From assembly GCA_030278955.1 (NCBI GenBank), contig JAOANR010000005.1:310001-374000 (forward strand): a stretch of DNA of 64,000 nt, written 5' to 3'. Shown here in pieces: positions 1-12,100 of the stretch. The notes under the pieces are model-generated. The model made no database searches. It was not told the DNA's origin and saw only the letters and a list, made by a program, of their open reading frames with translations. Each line of letters begins with the position of its first letter. Positions within the stretch are counted from its first letter, which is position 1. This DNA comes from Hygrophila difformis (Eukaryota > Streptophyta > Magnoliopsida > Lamiales > Acanthaceae). The translations under genes and the position numbers were made by a program.

Positions 1-2240
1 AGCTTTTGATCTGGCTTGATTTCTAGCCAAATTTCAAAATTTTCATTTGCATTCTGTGTCTAAAAATAACTATGTGAATCATCCCATCCATTTTTAATTT
101 CCAATTATCAAAAGGCTCACTATTTTCGCATGCAAGTGACAGTTTTATGCCTTCCCCTGTCATGATAGAGAAGCTGTCTAAACAAAATCCATGGTCATAT
201 GTAATTATGTATGTGTTTATTGGTTATTAATTTTTTATTTATTATTTATTTTTTTTCCCTTTTTTGTCCATTGTTCTCTATTGGCTCAACTTCAATTTAG
301 TTTTCCAGATTTTCGCTCAGTTGATTTCTAATTTCTAACATACAACATTCAACTGAGATCAATCTCTACTATCAATATGCATATATACCTCAATCCATAT
401 ACAATGCCTCATCAACTGAAACAATTTTGACTAACTGTATTGGAGGTCAGAAACAAGTTCTGGTTTAGCACACGGTTGCCACTTTCATATTGTTATTTTT
501 ACCATTATTCGTAGATTCTTTCAGATTAATCAGACATGGCTTGTGTGAAACAATATGGGCTTCCTTTCACTTGTCATGACTGACCAAGTCGTTGAAGAAG
601 AGTATTGTTATCCTTGTCTCTGTTAACCTCGAAAAGGTTCTTGACAGAGTTGAAATAGTAAGAAAATTGATGCCCTTCTTTTGGTTTGTTGTCTCAACTG
701 AAGCTGAGTTGTTTACTTTTTACTATCCTTCATTTATAAACATCTAGGCTTTTTGAAAAACCCATGGCAGAACAAATGCTTGAAAAGAATGGCAAAGACT
801 ACAACGTTTAATCAAATTTTCTTGCTTCATATCCTAATCTGATTTCAGACCAAATAATTATGCGTTGTTCAATGCAGCTTGCCAATCCTATTCTCACGTG
901 AAAGACTACTATTCACACCCGCACAACTTCTATTGACTTTGTGACATGTATGTTTTCCTTTTATGCTTATTGGTATTTGATGAATAATGAATTAACTTAG
1001 CAGTTGTTGATTTACTGTGACTTTATGAATTTTTTTGTTTGGGATTTGGCTAAATGAAAGATTCTTCATTTAAAAGCAAGATTTTAATATTTGAGTTGTG
1101 ATTTCTTCTTAATTTAAAGCATTCTAAAAAATCTGCATGTTATTCTTCTGAAAAACTGTCACTCTTCTAATATTGGTAATTGTTGCCAATGAAGATTTTA
1201 TGCTTTATGTTTTACTTCTCTCTCTCTATTTTTTTTTTTTTTTGAATGGATAGCTTGGTGGTGGGTGTATTTCTTTCGACTTTTATGGTTGTGGACTTGT
1301 GTCCTTACGATACCTTGCATGCTTATCGTGGTGTATTTAAGCTTCACTATTTTGCTATGCCCTTTTCTTGCCTCGAGGTTCCATTTCAAGGTTCAAGTCC
1401 ACTAATAATTCCTCCAAGACAATTTTCTTTCATGTAGTTTAAATTTTGTATGTTGGAGTATTGAATTTAGATGATATACTTTCTGTATTTAGTAGCCTTA
1501 ATCATGGTTTTGGTGGCAACAAATGAAAAGTTGTATTCCCCCTCTAAATTATAGAATGCTTCTTTTTTCATTAAATCAATGACCAGTAACGTCATTTTTT
1601 TTAAGAGTTCTGATTTACAACGAATTAGTATATTGTTATTTTTGTGTATAGGGACATATTACATTAAGCATATACTCCTTAAGATTCTCACCTGCTGCCA
1701 GAAAATAGGTACACTTCATGACCTGCTGCGCGTGCCATCATGACCTGCTTGCTGCAAGCATCATTATATCTCCTTATCCTTCATCGGTAAGGCATCAACA
1801 ATAGATATTCTTTAGCATTATCACAGAACATTAGTGCATCTATAGAGTGTATTCAATTGCATAGATCTAATGTCTATTTAGCTGCATATATTCAATTACA
1901 AAAGAACATTATAAACAACACAAAAGCCAATTCCAATTCCAGTTCCATTTTTTTTTTTTTTTTTGATCTATTCCTTTTGCTATATGATAATTTGCTGATC
2001 TTTTGCAGGCCAACTGAATGAATTACTTGCATAAGAGAGGCCCCCTACTGAATCCCATTTCTTTGGCTACCCTTCTATGTTTCATATGTTATGGTAATTT
2101 GCAGTGGATCCTGAACATCAAACAATTGATGCTGCAATTTGAAAATTGATATGTACTATCAATAGTTGAATACAATGAGTTAATGGCATCAAGGTTTATT
2201 TTCTCAAACGCTATCATTTTATTGGGTTCGGTTATGGTGC
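1..2240. other. Intergenic, no gene recognised
   Basis: AT-rich sequence with several T homopolymers (near 1228 and 1950). I see no long open frame with recognisable coding character and no repeat family I can name. It could hold the distal UTR or an intron of a neighbouring gene. Confidence 0.4.
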
Positions 2241-2249
2241 AATCATGGA

Positions 2250-3451
2250 ATCCGCAGCACATCAAGGCATCAATCATAGCTATTCAAAAGCATCCAACGG
2301 TTGTAGGTTAATAAGGGTATAAATGTAATAACACAATAATAGTCCATTTTAATAACAAACCATTTCAGCGACAAAACAAGTATTTTAGCCATGTTATCAT
2401 ATCTAATATTTGGTAACTCTATATTTAGTATGTTATCATATTAATATTTGGTAAATCATATCAAATATTTGGTAATCCATATCTAATATTTTAAATAATA
2501 TCTTTTTATGATCAAAGATACGTATCAAATTTATTAATAGATCATTTCAGCGATCTTACCAAAAATAATTAAGTGGGACCACAAGTAGAGGAATTCAGCG
2601 ATGGTATCTAGCATAATTCAGCGATACTACAAAGAATAATTCAGCGATGCAACCAAGAATGATTCAGCGATGCTACAAAAAACAATTCTGGAATGCTACC
2701 AAAAATAATGAAGGGATGCTATCACATATATTTCAGCGACCTCAGGTAGAGGAATTCAGCGATGGTAGAAAGCAGAATTCAGCGATGCAACCAAGAATGA
2801 TTCAGCGATGAAGGGATGCTATCAAATATATTTCAGCGACCTCAAGTAGAGGAATTCAGCGATGGTACCAAGCAGAATTCAGCGATGCAACCAACAATGA
2901 TTCAGCGATGCTACCAAAAACAATTCTGGGATGCTACCAAAAATAATGAAGGGATGCTATCAAATACTCAAGTAGAGGAATTCAGCGATGGTACCAAGCA
3001 GAATTCAGCGATGCAACCAAGAATGATTCAGCGATGCTACCAAAAACAATTCTGGGATGCTACCAAATGTAATGAAGGGATGCTATCAAATATATTTCAG
3101 CGACCTCAAGTAGAGGAATTCAGCGATGGTACCAAGCATAATTCAGCGATGGTACCAAGCAGAATTCAGCAATACAACCAAGAATGATTCAGCGATGCTA
3201 CCAAAAACAATTCTGGGATGCTACCAAAAATAATGAAGGGATGCTATCAACAACATTTCAGCGACGCTAATTTCCGTTACATTTACTTTTATGCAAAATT
3301 ACTATTTTAACCTTAAATTAATCTCAACCATCAATTTATAAAATACATCAACGGTCTAGAAGCATCCGCAGCACATCATGTCGCGGCACCCTAACGGATC
3401 CCCATTTTATTAATAATTCCAAACGCGGGACGTAGCCCGCCCGAGCACTAG
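2250..3451 (+). mobile_element. Non-autonomous Helitron-like element (3' end clear, 5' end uncertain)
   Basis: The right end has the Helitron terminal signature: a GC hairpin (GCGGG at 3425-3429 pairing with CCCGC at 3436-3440, 6-base loop), eight bases further on CTAG at 3448-3451, then T. Helitrons end in CTRR behind a short hairpin and insert between A and T. The element carries a minisatellite, common in non-autonomous Helitrons. No Rep/helicase coding is present. The left boundary is a guess, based on a shared phrase (ATCCGCAGCACATCA) near 2250 and 3365. Confidence 0.55.
2582..3270. repeat. Minisatellite with two-level repeat structure
   Basis: About five copies of a roughly 100-160 bp unit, each opening with a CAAGTAGAGGAATTCAGCGA-type phrase. 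Each unit is built from shorter subrepeats of about 20-25 bp around the core TTCAGCGATG followed by CTACCAA or GTACCAA. Copies differ by loss or gain of subunits and a few substitutions, as expected from replication slippage or unequal exchange. A 123-codon frame at 2816-3187 is a by-product of the repeats. Confidence 0.85.
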
Positions 3452-4219
3452 TATATATATATATATATAAATAAATCCATTTGTTTCATAGAATAAATAA
3501 TGAAGTAAATGATGTAGGGTATTTAAAATACAGTTGGGAGCTTACAGGTGGAACCAATTTAAATGGTGACATTGACACCTTAAATTGTCCTTGCTATTCC
3601 ATCAATAGTCTATATAATTTTTTTTTTTTTGGTATTCTCAAAGTTTGAATATATATTTAAAAAAGTGTTTAAAAAAGTTATTCAATTCAAATTTGTATTT
3701 AATGCAAATTTTAAAATATTTAAGTATTTAATAGACTATTGACTTAAAGACTCTAGGGAGTTTAATTGATTCTCTTGATTTATATAAATATATTTATATA
3801 TAACAATACAAAATTTATTCAAACAACCACATATTTTTACAGATCAAAATCTGCATAGAATTTATACAAAGCCAATTCTTGGAGTGTATATTCAATTCAG
3901 ATTGTGTTGAATTTTAAAAACTTTTTAAAGTTAGTGGTATTCAATATAAATTTTAAAATTCTTAAAAAGTTTTACAAGCTTCATAAGTTCTTTATAAATT
4001 TTAATTAATTCTCTTAAAAAAAACAACTATAAAAATCTCTTATAATAACCAAGAATTTCTATGGATTTTATAGAAAAATCACCAAAACTATACATAAACT
4101 CTATCCAAAGTCACTATATAGTCTACTTTTAAAGTTTAAAAGAGTCGACAAAATTTGAATTGAATACACGGATCTTTAAATTATGAAAATTTATTTGAGG
4201 GCTTTTGGTTGGGGTATAT
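3452..4219. other. AT-rich intergenic
   Basis: Begins with an (AT)n microsatellite directly after the Helitron-like end. The rest is AT-rich with short imperfect inverted repeats (for example around 3910-3970). No gene or confident element is seen. Confidence 0.4.
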
Positions 4220-4305
4220 ATATTTTTTTTTTTTTGGCTTGAGCAGCCAATGAAGACTAGGAAAGGAAAAGGAAAATTACAAAACTAACAACAAAAGGAA
4301 ACCAG

Positions 4306-4863
4306 CTAACGTCGCGGGAACCACACGCCAGCCGCATCTGCCGCCAGAAGCGGCTTTACATCGTCCGGGGGAAAAGCCCAAGTCGTGTAGAATAGATCAC
4401 CAACCGCACCAATCCGTGCTAGGGAATCAGCCACGACATTGCCTTCTCTAAGAATGTGCTGGAAATTACATGATTGGAATTGTCCCTTAAGATCCTTTAT
4501 CTGTTCAATGTAGGTCGATAACCAGTGAGAAGCCGGTTGAACAACACCAATTGACCTAAGTGCCTCTTTAGAATCAGAAACACAACATATATCCCGGATT
4601 CCATTTGCAAGACTAAGTCGGAGGCCAAACATAATGCCTGCTAGTTCAGCTTGTAATACCGATACTTTTCCCAGGAAACCAGAAACACCACTTATCCAAC
4701 TCCCATCAGCATTCCGTAACACAGCTCCATATCCAGCCCTTCCGGCCGCAGGTAATAATGATCCATCAGAATGGAGATAGTGCATTGCCCCATGTCCCAT
4801 GTTCCAATACACCAATCTAGGATGTACACCAGCAGCCACGGAAGTGTATTGATTCTTCGACAT
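4306..4863 (-). pseudogene. LINE RNase H domain
   Basis: A 185-codon frame matching the RNase H-like domain at the C-terminus of plant LINE ORF2. Acidic active-site positions are visible in order: DGS near residue 33, AE near 73, SDS near 97, with a late D in the ADSLARIGA segment near 150. The domain would degrade RNA in the RNA:DNA hybrid during target-primed reverse transcription. Its ATG overlaps the stop of the upstream zinc-binding frame (TAATG), so the two parts of one ORF2 are now in different frames, probably through a small indel. It is a fragment without reverse transcriptase and is not expected to be active. Confidence 0.8.
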
Positions 4864-5204
4864 TATGTTTCACTTAGAAGATGCCAAATACGTCGAACAA
4901 GAGTATGAAGTGGAGTTGTTCGGCTCTGGAAAGTCCTAAAATTCCTTTCCAGCCATACATGCCAAAGACCTGCTATGAAGGGAAACCCATAAGTGTTGTA
5001 CATGGCAAGTAACCAAAAACGAATATTGTTTTGATCAATCGTGTGAAGATCATCTGGAAGGAAAATGGAGAGAGCATGACACACACATTTGGCCCAATAA
5101 CAGTAAAATATACTGTGAAACCAATTATCTTCTTCCATGCCACAAATTCCACATAACGGAGAGGTCGCAATCTTTCGGTAATAACGCAGCGCATTGCAGG
5201 GCAA
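4863..5204 (-). pseudogene. LINE reverse-transcriptase zinc-binding (zf-RVT) domain
   Basis: A 113-codon frame with the zf-RVT pattern: CGICGMEED, then an H/C cluster in WFHSIFYCYWAKCVC. This domain lies between reverse transcriptase and RNase H in plant L1 ORF2. The frame ends at a TAA overlapping the ATG of the RNase H frame. The N-terminal part of ORF2 is absent. Confidence 0.75.
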
Positions 5205-5284
5205 TGCTGCCCATGCTTTTTACGAATTTTTGACTTATTCAAATCTCACATCTTTCTAACATGACAACAACTTGCCAAATACGG

Positions 5285-5400
5285 TACAATCCCGTGATGT
5301 ATGGGAGTCAGCGAATCCGCTAGCCGATAGCAGATTCGAAGAGCAGATTGTCTAACAATTCTCTATCTGAATCCGCTATCCGCTAGCGAGATAAAATATC
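5285..5400. repeat. Small inverted-repeat element (copy 1)
   Basis: Contains several GAATCCGCTA/TAGCGGATTC-like blocks in both orientations, so it can fold. Related blocks (GGGAGTYAGYGAWTCSG and TATAGCGGATT) recur at about 6290-6410 in intron 1 of the receptor gene. Probably a short hAT-like or other MITE; the ends are not resolved. Confidence 0.4.
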
Positions 5401-5450
5401 TCACACTTGCAGAGATAATATAAAAAACATGTATCACATCACAAAAAACA

Positions 5451-5709
5451 ATCCCTTCGTCCCACTTAAAATGTTCTATTTCATTTTTGCACACAATCCA
5501 TTATACTTTTTTTACTGTTAATATTTCAGAATATATAAAACCAAAAATTATAGAAAATATATATTCTAAAACTATACGATTAGACTAATCTAACAAGACC
5601 GAACTCGACTATTTTTTGCAAATATATACTTATAATAATATTGAGTCAAAGTTGAATAATAAATAGTGTCAAAAAAATCTAACAGGACACTTCTAATGGG
5701 ATAGAGGAG
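5451..5709. mobile_element. Stowaway-like MITE
   Basis: Left end TCCCTTCGTCCCAC and right end GGGATAGAGGAG followed by TA match the Stowaway terminal consensus CTCCCTCCGTCCC and its TA target. The interior shares a family motif (TTCTAAAACTATACGATTAGA-like, then ACTCGACTAT, then GTTGAATAATAAATAG) with copies at 10643, 20336 and 37179. Confidence 0.75.
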
Positions 5710-6128
5710 TATCTGATTTCACACATTTTTACACTACGAAACATCTATTTCTTCACACAAAAAACAAATTTCATCAATTGCATATCAAACTCTCACAGTG
5801 CCGGCCTGCCGACACTGCACACAATATTCATCCTCTTGACAGGAACCATCGTCTTGATATAATTACAGACACACACTTGTCTATTTAATATTTCATCTAC
5901 CAAAAATAAATGTGTTCCAATCCTGAGTTCAACGTCTTTAAAAGCTCCTTGAAAATTCCAACTCATCATTTTCAACTACTATCTCCTCTTCTCCTCCTAT
6001 ACTGTAAATATAATAGTAATATGAGTAACATTATAAGTATTGGAGTAAATTAATTTATGAATCCTTTTCTCCATATCATTGATTATGCACTCAACAATCA
6101 AAAGTAAAGTCTAAGTACATTAGCTTCC

Positions 6129-9100
6129 ATGGCAGCTCCTCGACGTTTTCTCTGCGGGCACTGGAGAAAACTTATTTTCTGGTCTCTTTTAGCATTTGGA
6201 TTTGCTGTGGTGACAGTCCGTGCGCAGAATACGCAAGCTACGATTGCTACCACTGATCCTGCTGAAGGTTCGCTAAAATTACACTCTGGGATGTTTGGGA
6301 GTTAGTGATTCGGTTAGCATATAGCGGATTATATAACGGATTTGGAGAGAGAACTGTGATTTGAAATAATCTGCTATCTTGCGGAGCAGATCCGCCGACT
6401 CCCAATCCCTCTCCCAATCCCTCTATTTTGAACATATTTTCATGATTGGTTGGGTGGGTAGTTTTTGGGGATTATCATTCATTCAGCTTTCTGTCAAGTC
6501 TCAACAACACCTTTCTTCTTTCTTTTGCTTTTTTTAAAAATGAATTAATATGATCTCTCACTCTCAATCACTAGTTTCAAAACTTGTAAAATTGTTGGCG
6601 TTGTTTGGTGCATGTGTAATGGATTCTCAGTCAAATGTTTTTTTTTTTATTTTTTCTTTGATGCTGTGCTATACCTGCAATTATCTTATCTGTTTTTAAT
6701 TGAATCTACAGCAAGAGCTTTGAACACTGTTTTTGCACGGTGGGGAATTTCAGCCGGAGAACAATGGAACATCAGCGGGGAATTATGCTCGGGTGCTGCT
6801 ATTAACAGCACAGGACCAGAGGTAAGTCCGGCCATTAGATGCAGATGCAGCTTCAATAATGGCACAACATGCCGCATTACTTCTCTGTAAGTGAACATAC
6901 CACGAGACATCTTACACGAAGACATTTTTACTTCCTTACATTCTAATGCGGTTTATAGCCTACTTTAGTGTGGTCCAGGTGGTCCAATTAACAATTCTGA
7001 TCTTTTATACAACTTTACAGGTCAGTTTGGAGAATGGATGTTGTTGGTCCGATTCCCGATGAAATATGGAGTTTGACTATGCTATACAATCTGTACGTAT
7101 GCTTTCTACTTATGTTAGGCTCTATTTTTGTTACTACCAGTAGTATAGTATATTTAGCATCTTGACGTTTAAATTTGTATGGGTTGCTCGTATGTGGTTC
7201 CCTGTAATTTGCAAAACACCAAAGCATTAACTTTTGTCTCTTATCTGTTTCAGAGATTTGTCTGAAAATTATTTGACAGGTCCAGTTTCTCCTTCCATCG
7301 GCAACCTTACTGGCTTAGTGTACTTGTATGTTTTCTTTTCCTTTCTTGCTTTTGTTGTTTTCATACTCGTAATATCAATTGTTTCTCAATCCATCCAATT
7401 TGTTTGGGGAAAAAGTTGATGGCTGATTTTATGTGGTTAGGAACCTTGGCACGAATGCATTATCAGGGCCAGTTCCTGGGGAGCTTGGAATGCTGCCATA
7501 TTTATTTTATGTGTGAGTCTTTATACTCCTAAAACGCATGAATCATGGAAATTGGAATTTTCTTCATGTATTATTCTTAAAATAGTATTTTCGTCTTATT
7601 TATGTATTAATTAATTAATTGCTTAAGTGCAGGAGTTTTCGCGTAAACAATTTCTCTGGGCCTTTACCACCAGAGTTAGGAAGTCTACCAAACTTAGGAC
7701 GAATGTAAGTATTTACATCATATATAAGTTAATTTTAATAATTATTTATACATTAAGTTTGTTTGATAAAAGTTTGTTTCATAATTATAATGCAATAGCT
7801 TAATTAATTAATACTATTGTTTAATGATAGAAGAAATGAATTTAAATATTGATCAAATCTAATTTAAATTAATAATAATAATAAAACAACAAAGTTAATT
7901 TTGTTTTTTATTTTGACAGAATCTTTGATAGTGCTGGAGTCAGTGGTCCAATACCTCAAACATTTGCTAATCTACAGAGCTTGGAGATTGTGTAAGAGCA
8001 CTGACAATAATTGAACAGGAAAAAAGGAACTAGAACTTTACTTTCTTTAGGGTATGGCTTGGGTGCAGCCAACACCACCTGCTGTGGTGATCTTAGAGGC
8101 CCCAAAAATGATCTGTTACAACTATAAATGATAAATTGACATCACTTTTTAATGCTGGAACATCACTTCAAACAACACAATTCATTATTTTTAACCGTAC
8201 ATTGTCGATAACTATTAGCAATTTGTATGTACAGGCCATATGTGTGCCTTTACAATAACCGGTTTGCTTTCTTTAAACCTAAATGACATAATCACTTCAT
8301 TTTTGGCTTTCAGGAATTTATCAGACAATGCACTCACTGGTCGGATACCCGATTTTATAGGAAATTGGTCAAGCCTTTATGTGCTGTGAGAAAAAAAGAT
8401 ATTTCTAGTTGTTAATGGTGCATGATATTGTTTTATCTTCCTCCAAATGCTTCTGAAAGAATATTGTGGCAATGTAGAATGAGAACTCCATCATTTTCTT
8501 AGTTCCTTCGTCCTTTCTCTCATGATCAATTTTCTGAAACATGTTTACAGGAAAATGCGAGGAAATTCCTTTCAGGGTCCAATACCACAATCTTTTTCCA
8601 ATTTGACCTTTTTGAATGACTTGTAAGTGTCATATATAATTCTTTACTGTATGCAATTATGCATAGTCATACATTATACATTTTCTTTATCGTCGCAGAA
8701 GCTAATCTTTTCATTAAAATATGTATAGGAAAATAAGTGATCTATCTACTGGGACCTCTTCACTGGACTTCCTCACCAATGTATCCGTAAATCTGGATAC
8801 CTTGTAAGAATATCACATAGCTCGTGCTTTTATAGTACTATTTTTTTACTTTTTATTTTTGGGAAGTTCTAACCATGACATTTTATTTTTCTTTCTTTTT
8901 TTCTTCCTTTTGTTTTTTACGGTGGAGGCAGAGTTTTACGGAACAATAAGATTTCTGGTTCCATACCTTCATTTAGCCGTTTCCCGAAATTAGATCTGCT
9001 GTAAGTATTAGAGTCTGTTTGTTTTGCCTTAATTTTTCTCCTTTTGACTTTTGCTTCTCCCAAAAGTCCTTTTGAATTTTTTTAGCTGTTTGTTTTGACT

Positions 9101-12100
9101 TTTTTTTTTAAAATAAAAGGAGAAGCAAAAGTTAAAATTCTATTTTTTTTCAAAGTAGGTAGAGGGTTACTTTTTTTAAAAGGAGAAGTCATTTAGTGAT
9201 AAAAATACAAAAATAACCCTATTTAAAAAGGAAATAAAATTAATTATAAAGATCCTTATAATATTTAATTATGTCCATTTTAGTAATTTCAATATATTAA
9301 AAGTCCTTTCACGTACAATTCATCCAAACATGTTTCCATTGAAAAGCAACTTTAATAATATCTATTCAAACAATTATTTGATCTGCTTTTGCTTTTGAAT
9401 TCTCCTTCTTCCTCCTTCTCCTTCTTCTACTAACTTCTCATTTTTTCACAAGTCAAAACAAACAGCCCCTTAAAGTCTTGGTTGTAGCTCAACATATTTT
9501 AGCCTTGAGAACAAACACTAAAAACCAAACTAAACTGAGTTATATCTGAACCTTTTGTATCTCTTTCTAGTTCATTTACTTAATAAGAGGCATAACCCCA
9601 CAGATGATAATTTTATGTTTAAGGGATTTGAGCTTCAACAATTTGACGGGAAGGATTCCAGATGCACTTTTCAATCTCCCTAATCTCAGAAACTTGTAAG
9701 TACCATGTACTACTAATGACAGGCAGTTCTAGTTTTCATAACCCATCTCCTGCTGGTGACCTGGCCAGACAATAAGAGGCAATTGAATGACAACATTGTT
9801 TTATTTGCCGTTCAATTTTCAGGTACCTTGGTAATAACAAGTTAACTGGGACACTGCCATCCGACAAGAGTTCAGAACTTCAAAATATGTGAGTGTAATT
9901 GGGTACTTAATAGTGTAAGAGTTTTTTGGTGAAAATTTATACTAAATAAGAAATTATATTATAAACAAAAGAAAATATTTGGAAGTGATTTAAGGTGGGA
10001 TGATAAATAACATGTAAACTTCCTCTCATGTGATGAAACAAAAGGCACAGTACTAGTTTTCATTAGCAAACCATTGTAAATGTGCACTAACATTTCAACT
10101 TTTTCTGCAGAGATTTGTCATACAATGAGTTATCAGGAAGCCTTCCCAACTGGTTTAGCGAACTTAACTTACAAATGTATGATCAAATAAATTCCATTCT
10201 TTTTTAGATTCTTCATTTATTTCTATATCCATTACGTTGTGTTTTGCTTTCTAGCTACTAGTATTTGATATATTTGTATTTTACCAAAGTAAATTGTTAG
10301 TACTAATATCAATTAGTCTCTCTTTTCTGGATGCAGTAATGTGGTTTCAAACAATCTCATCATTGACAATTCTAGTGGCAGGTAACCTATGAGTAACTAA
10401 CCATACAATCCCAAATTCAACAGAAATTGCTCCTTATTGTTTTCTAGTTAATAAATGGTTGCTTTTTGGTTGAAAATATGGTTTTTTTTTTTTTTTTTTT
10501 TTTTTTTTTGGCATTCAATACCAAATCTTTTCTGTCTAGTTCTTGGACCTATGGATTGGATTGTCTCCAGAAGAATTTTCCTTGCTCTCGAGGATCTCCT
10601 AGATGTAAGTGAATCAAATTTATTATTTGCGCTTTCCCATTAATTCTGTTCCAATTATTGAACATGTAATCCAACGTATTTGTTTAATAGTTAATATTTT
10701 AAAATATGTAGAACTAAAAATTCTATAAAATATATATTTTAAAACTATACGAAAAATGAATCAAATAAAATCAACTCGACTATATATTTTTTATATATAA
10801 TTGCAACAAGGTCAAAATTGTATGGGACACAATAAGTGGGATGAAGGAAGCTATTCAAACATAATTAATATGTAAGCTACTGGAAAAAAAAAAGCTAAAA
10901 TAGTGGGAATGAGACTTGACCCTAGTGGTTATATCCCTGACTTTCAACCTTATGATTGTGGTTCGATTCCCACCCGGCCCATTAGCCCTCCCCTTTATCT
11001 CATTTGTAATTTGTGTGACTTGGACTCTGGTGTGTGGAATATTTTCCAACACAACCCCCAGTGAACCCCGGTCCAAGTAATAATCCGGTGAAAGCCGGGT
11101 CGAATTCACAGGGAACAGTGTATTGCTATAATTTATTAAATTCAAGTAGCGACTAATATTAAAGTGCGTGAATCGTGGGTTTATCTAAGTTCTTAAATTT
11201 CAATTAATTAAATAAAGCAATAAAAGTTCCAATTAACAAAACAAAGAGAGAGTGAATTAATACGCTAGATGATGAATGGAGATCTTTCAATTGTTGACAA
11301 ACTTGCAACTGCATATAAAAATCCAGTTTTTAATTAATGATTATGCCTAATTAGAATTATCACAATTTAGAAACATCTCAGTTTTAAAGACATGCAATTC
11401 CTCCGGCTAGTGATAAACCTAAATCTGGTTCTAACAATTTTGGCTCTTTTTCAATTTACCAATTATTAGAATTAATTTGTTCAATTATTTTTGTTCAAGT
11501 ATTTTTCAACCACTTAAACAATATAAATCCCTAGTTTAGATATCCTTTCGGTCTCTCCAAACATACATAAGAATTGAACACATTAACATATATTTAAATA
11601 AATTCATATTAACAATTACAAAAATCAACAATGTCAAGATCTAGGTTTAACAATGGGTTTAGCCTGGCATCTTCTATATCTATATCTATATCTATCTATC
11701 TATATCTATATAATATATAAAAACAATATCCCTTATGAACAGTAACCTATAAATTCTCTCTCACAAAAATTCCTTACGAATAGTAACCTACCTATTTCCT
11801 CAACATTCACTTTTTGCACGCAATCCAATACACATTTTAATGATCAATAACTCATTAATAAATCAAAATGTGTACAAGAAAAAATTCTAAAATTTTAATA
11901 TTTTAAAACTACATGATGATACGAATCTAACAAGATCCCACTTGACTATGTTTTTTCTTATATAGATGTTGTATAAGCATTAGTCAAAATTGAATAATAA
12001 ACAACAACAAAAGTCAATTACTTATCACTACAAAAATAAAGGAATTATTGAAAAAAAACATAGTGCACTTTCAAAATATAGGAGAACCAAATTTGAACGA

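Larger units (their letters stand above)
4220..5240 (-). mobile_element. 5'-truncated non-LTR retrotransposon (LINE) 3' end
   Basis: On the minus strand the order is a reverse-transcriptase zinc-binding domain, an RNase H domain, a short 3' UTR and an A-rich tail (read as T-rich on the plus strand at about 4227-4238). Plant L1-type ORF2 ends with exactly this order. The endonuclease and reverse transcriptase are missing, the typical 5' truncation of target-primed insertion. The left edge at the A tail is firm; the right edge near 5240 is where similarity stops by eye. Confidence 0.8.

Noticed and set aside
2816..3187. 123-codon frame over the minisatellite
   Set aside because: Explained by the tandem repeat; no start context, no known domain, interrupted in other repeat units.
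2582..3270. CRISPR-like array
   Set aside because: Repeats are contiguous and degenerate, a minisatellite.
10890..10980. Functional tRNA gene
   Set aside because: A and B boxes are visible but acceptor and anticodon arms do not pair as a tRNA.
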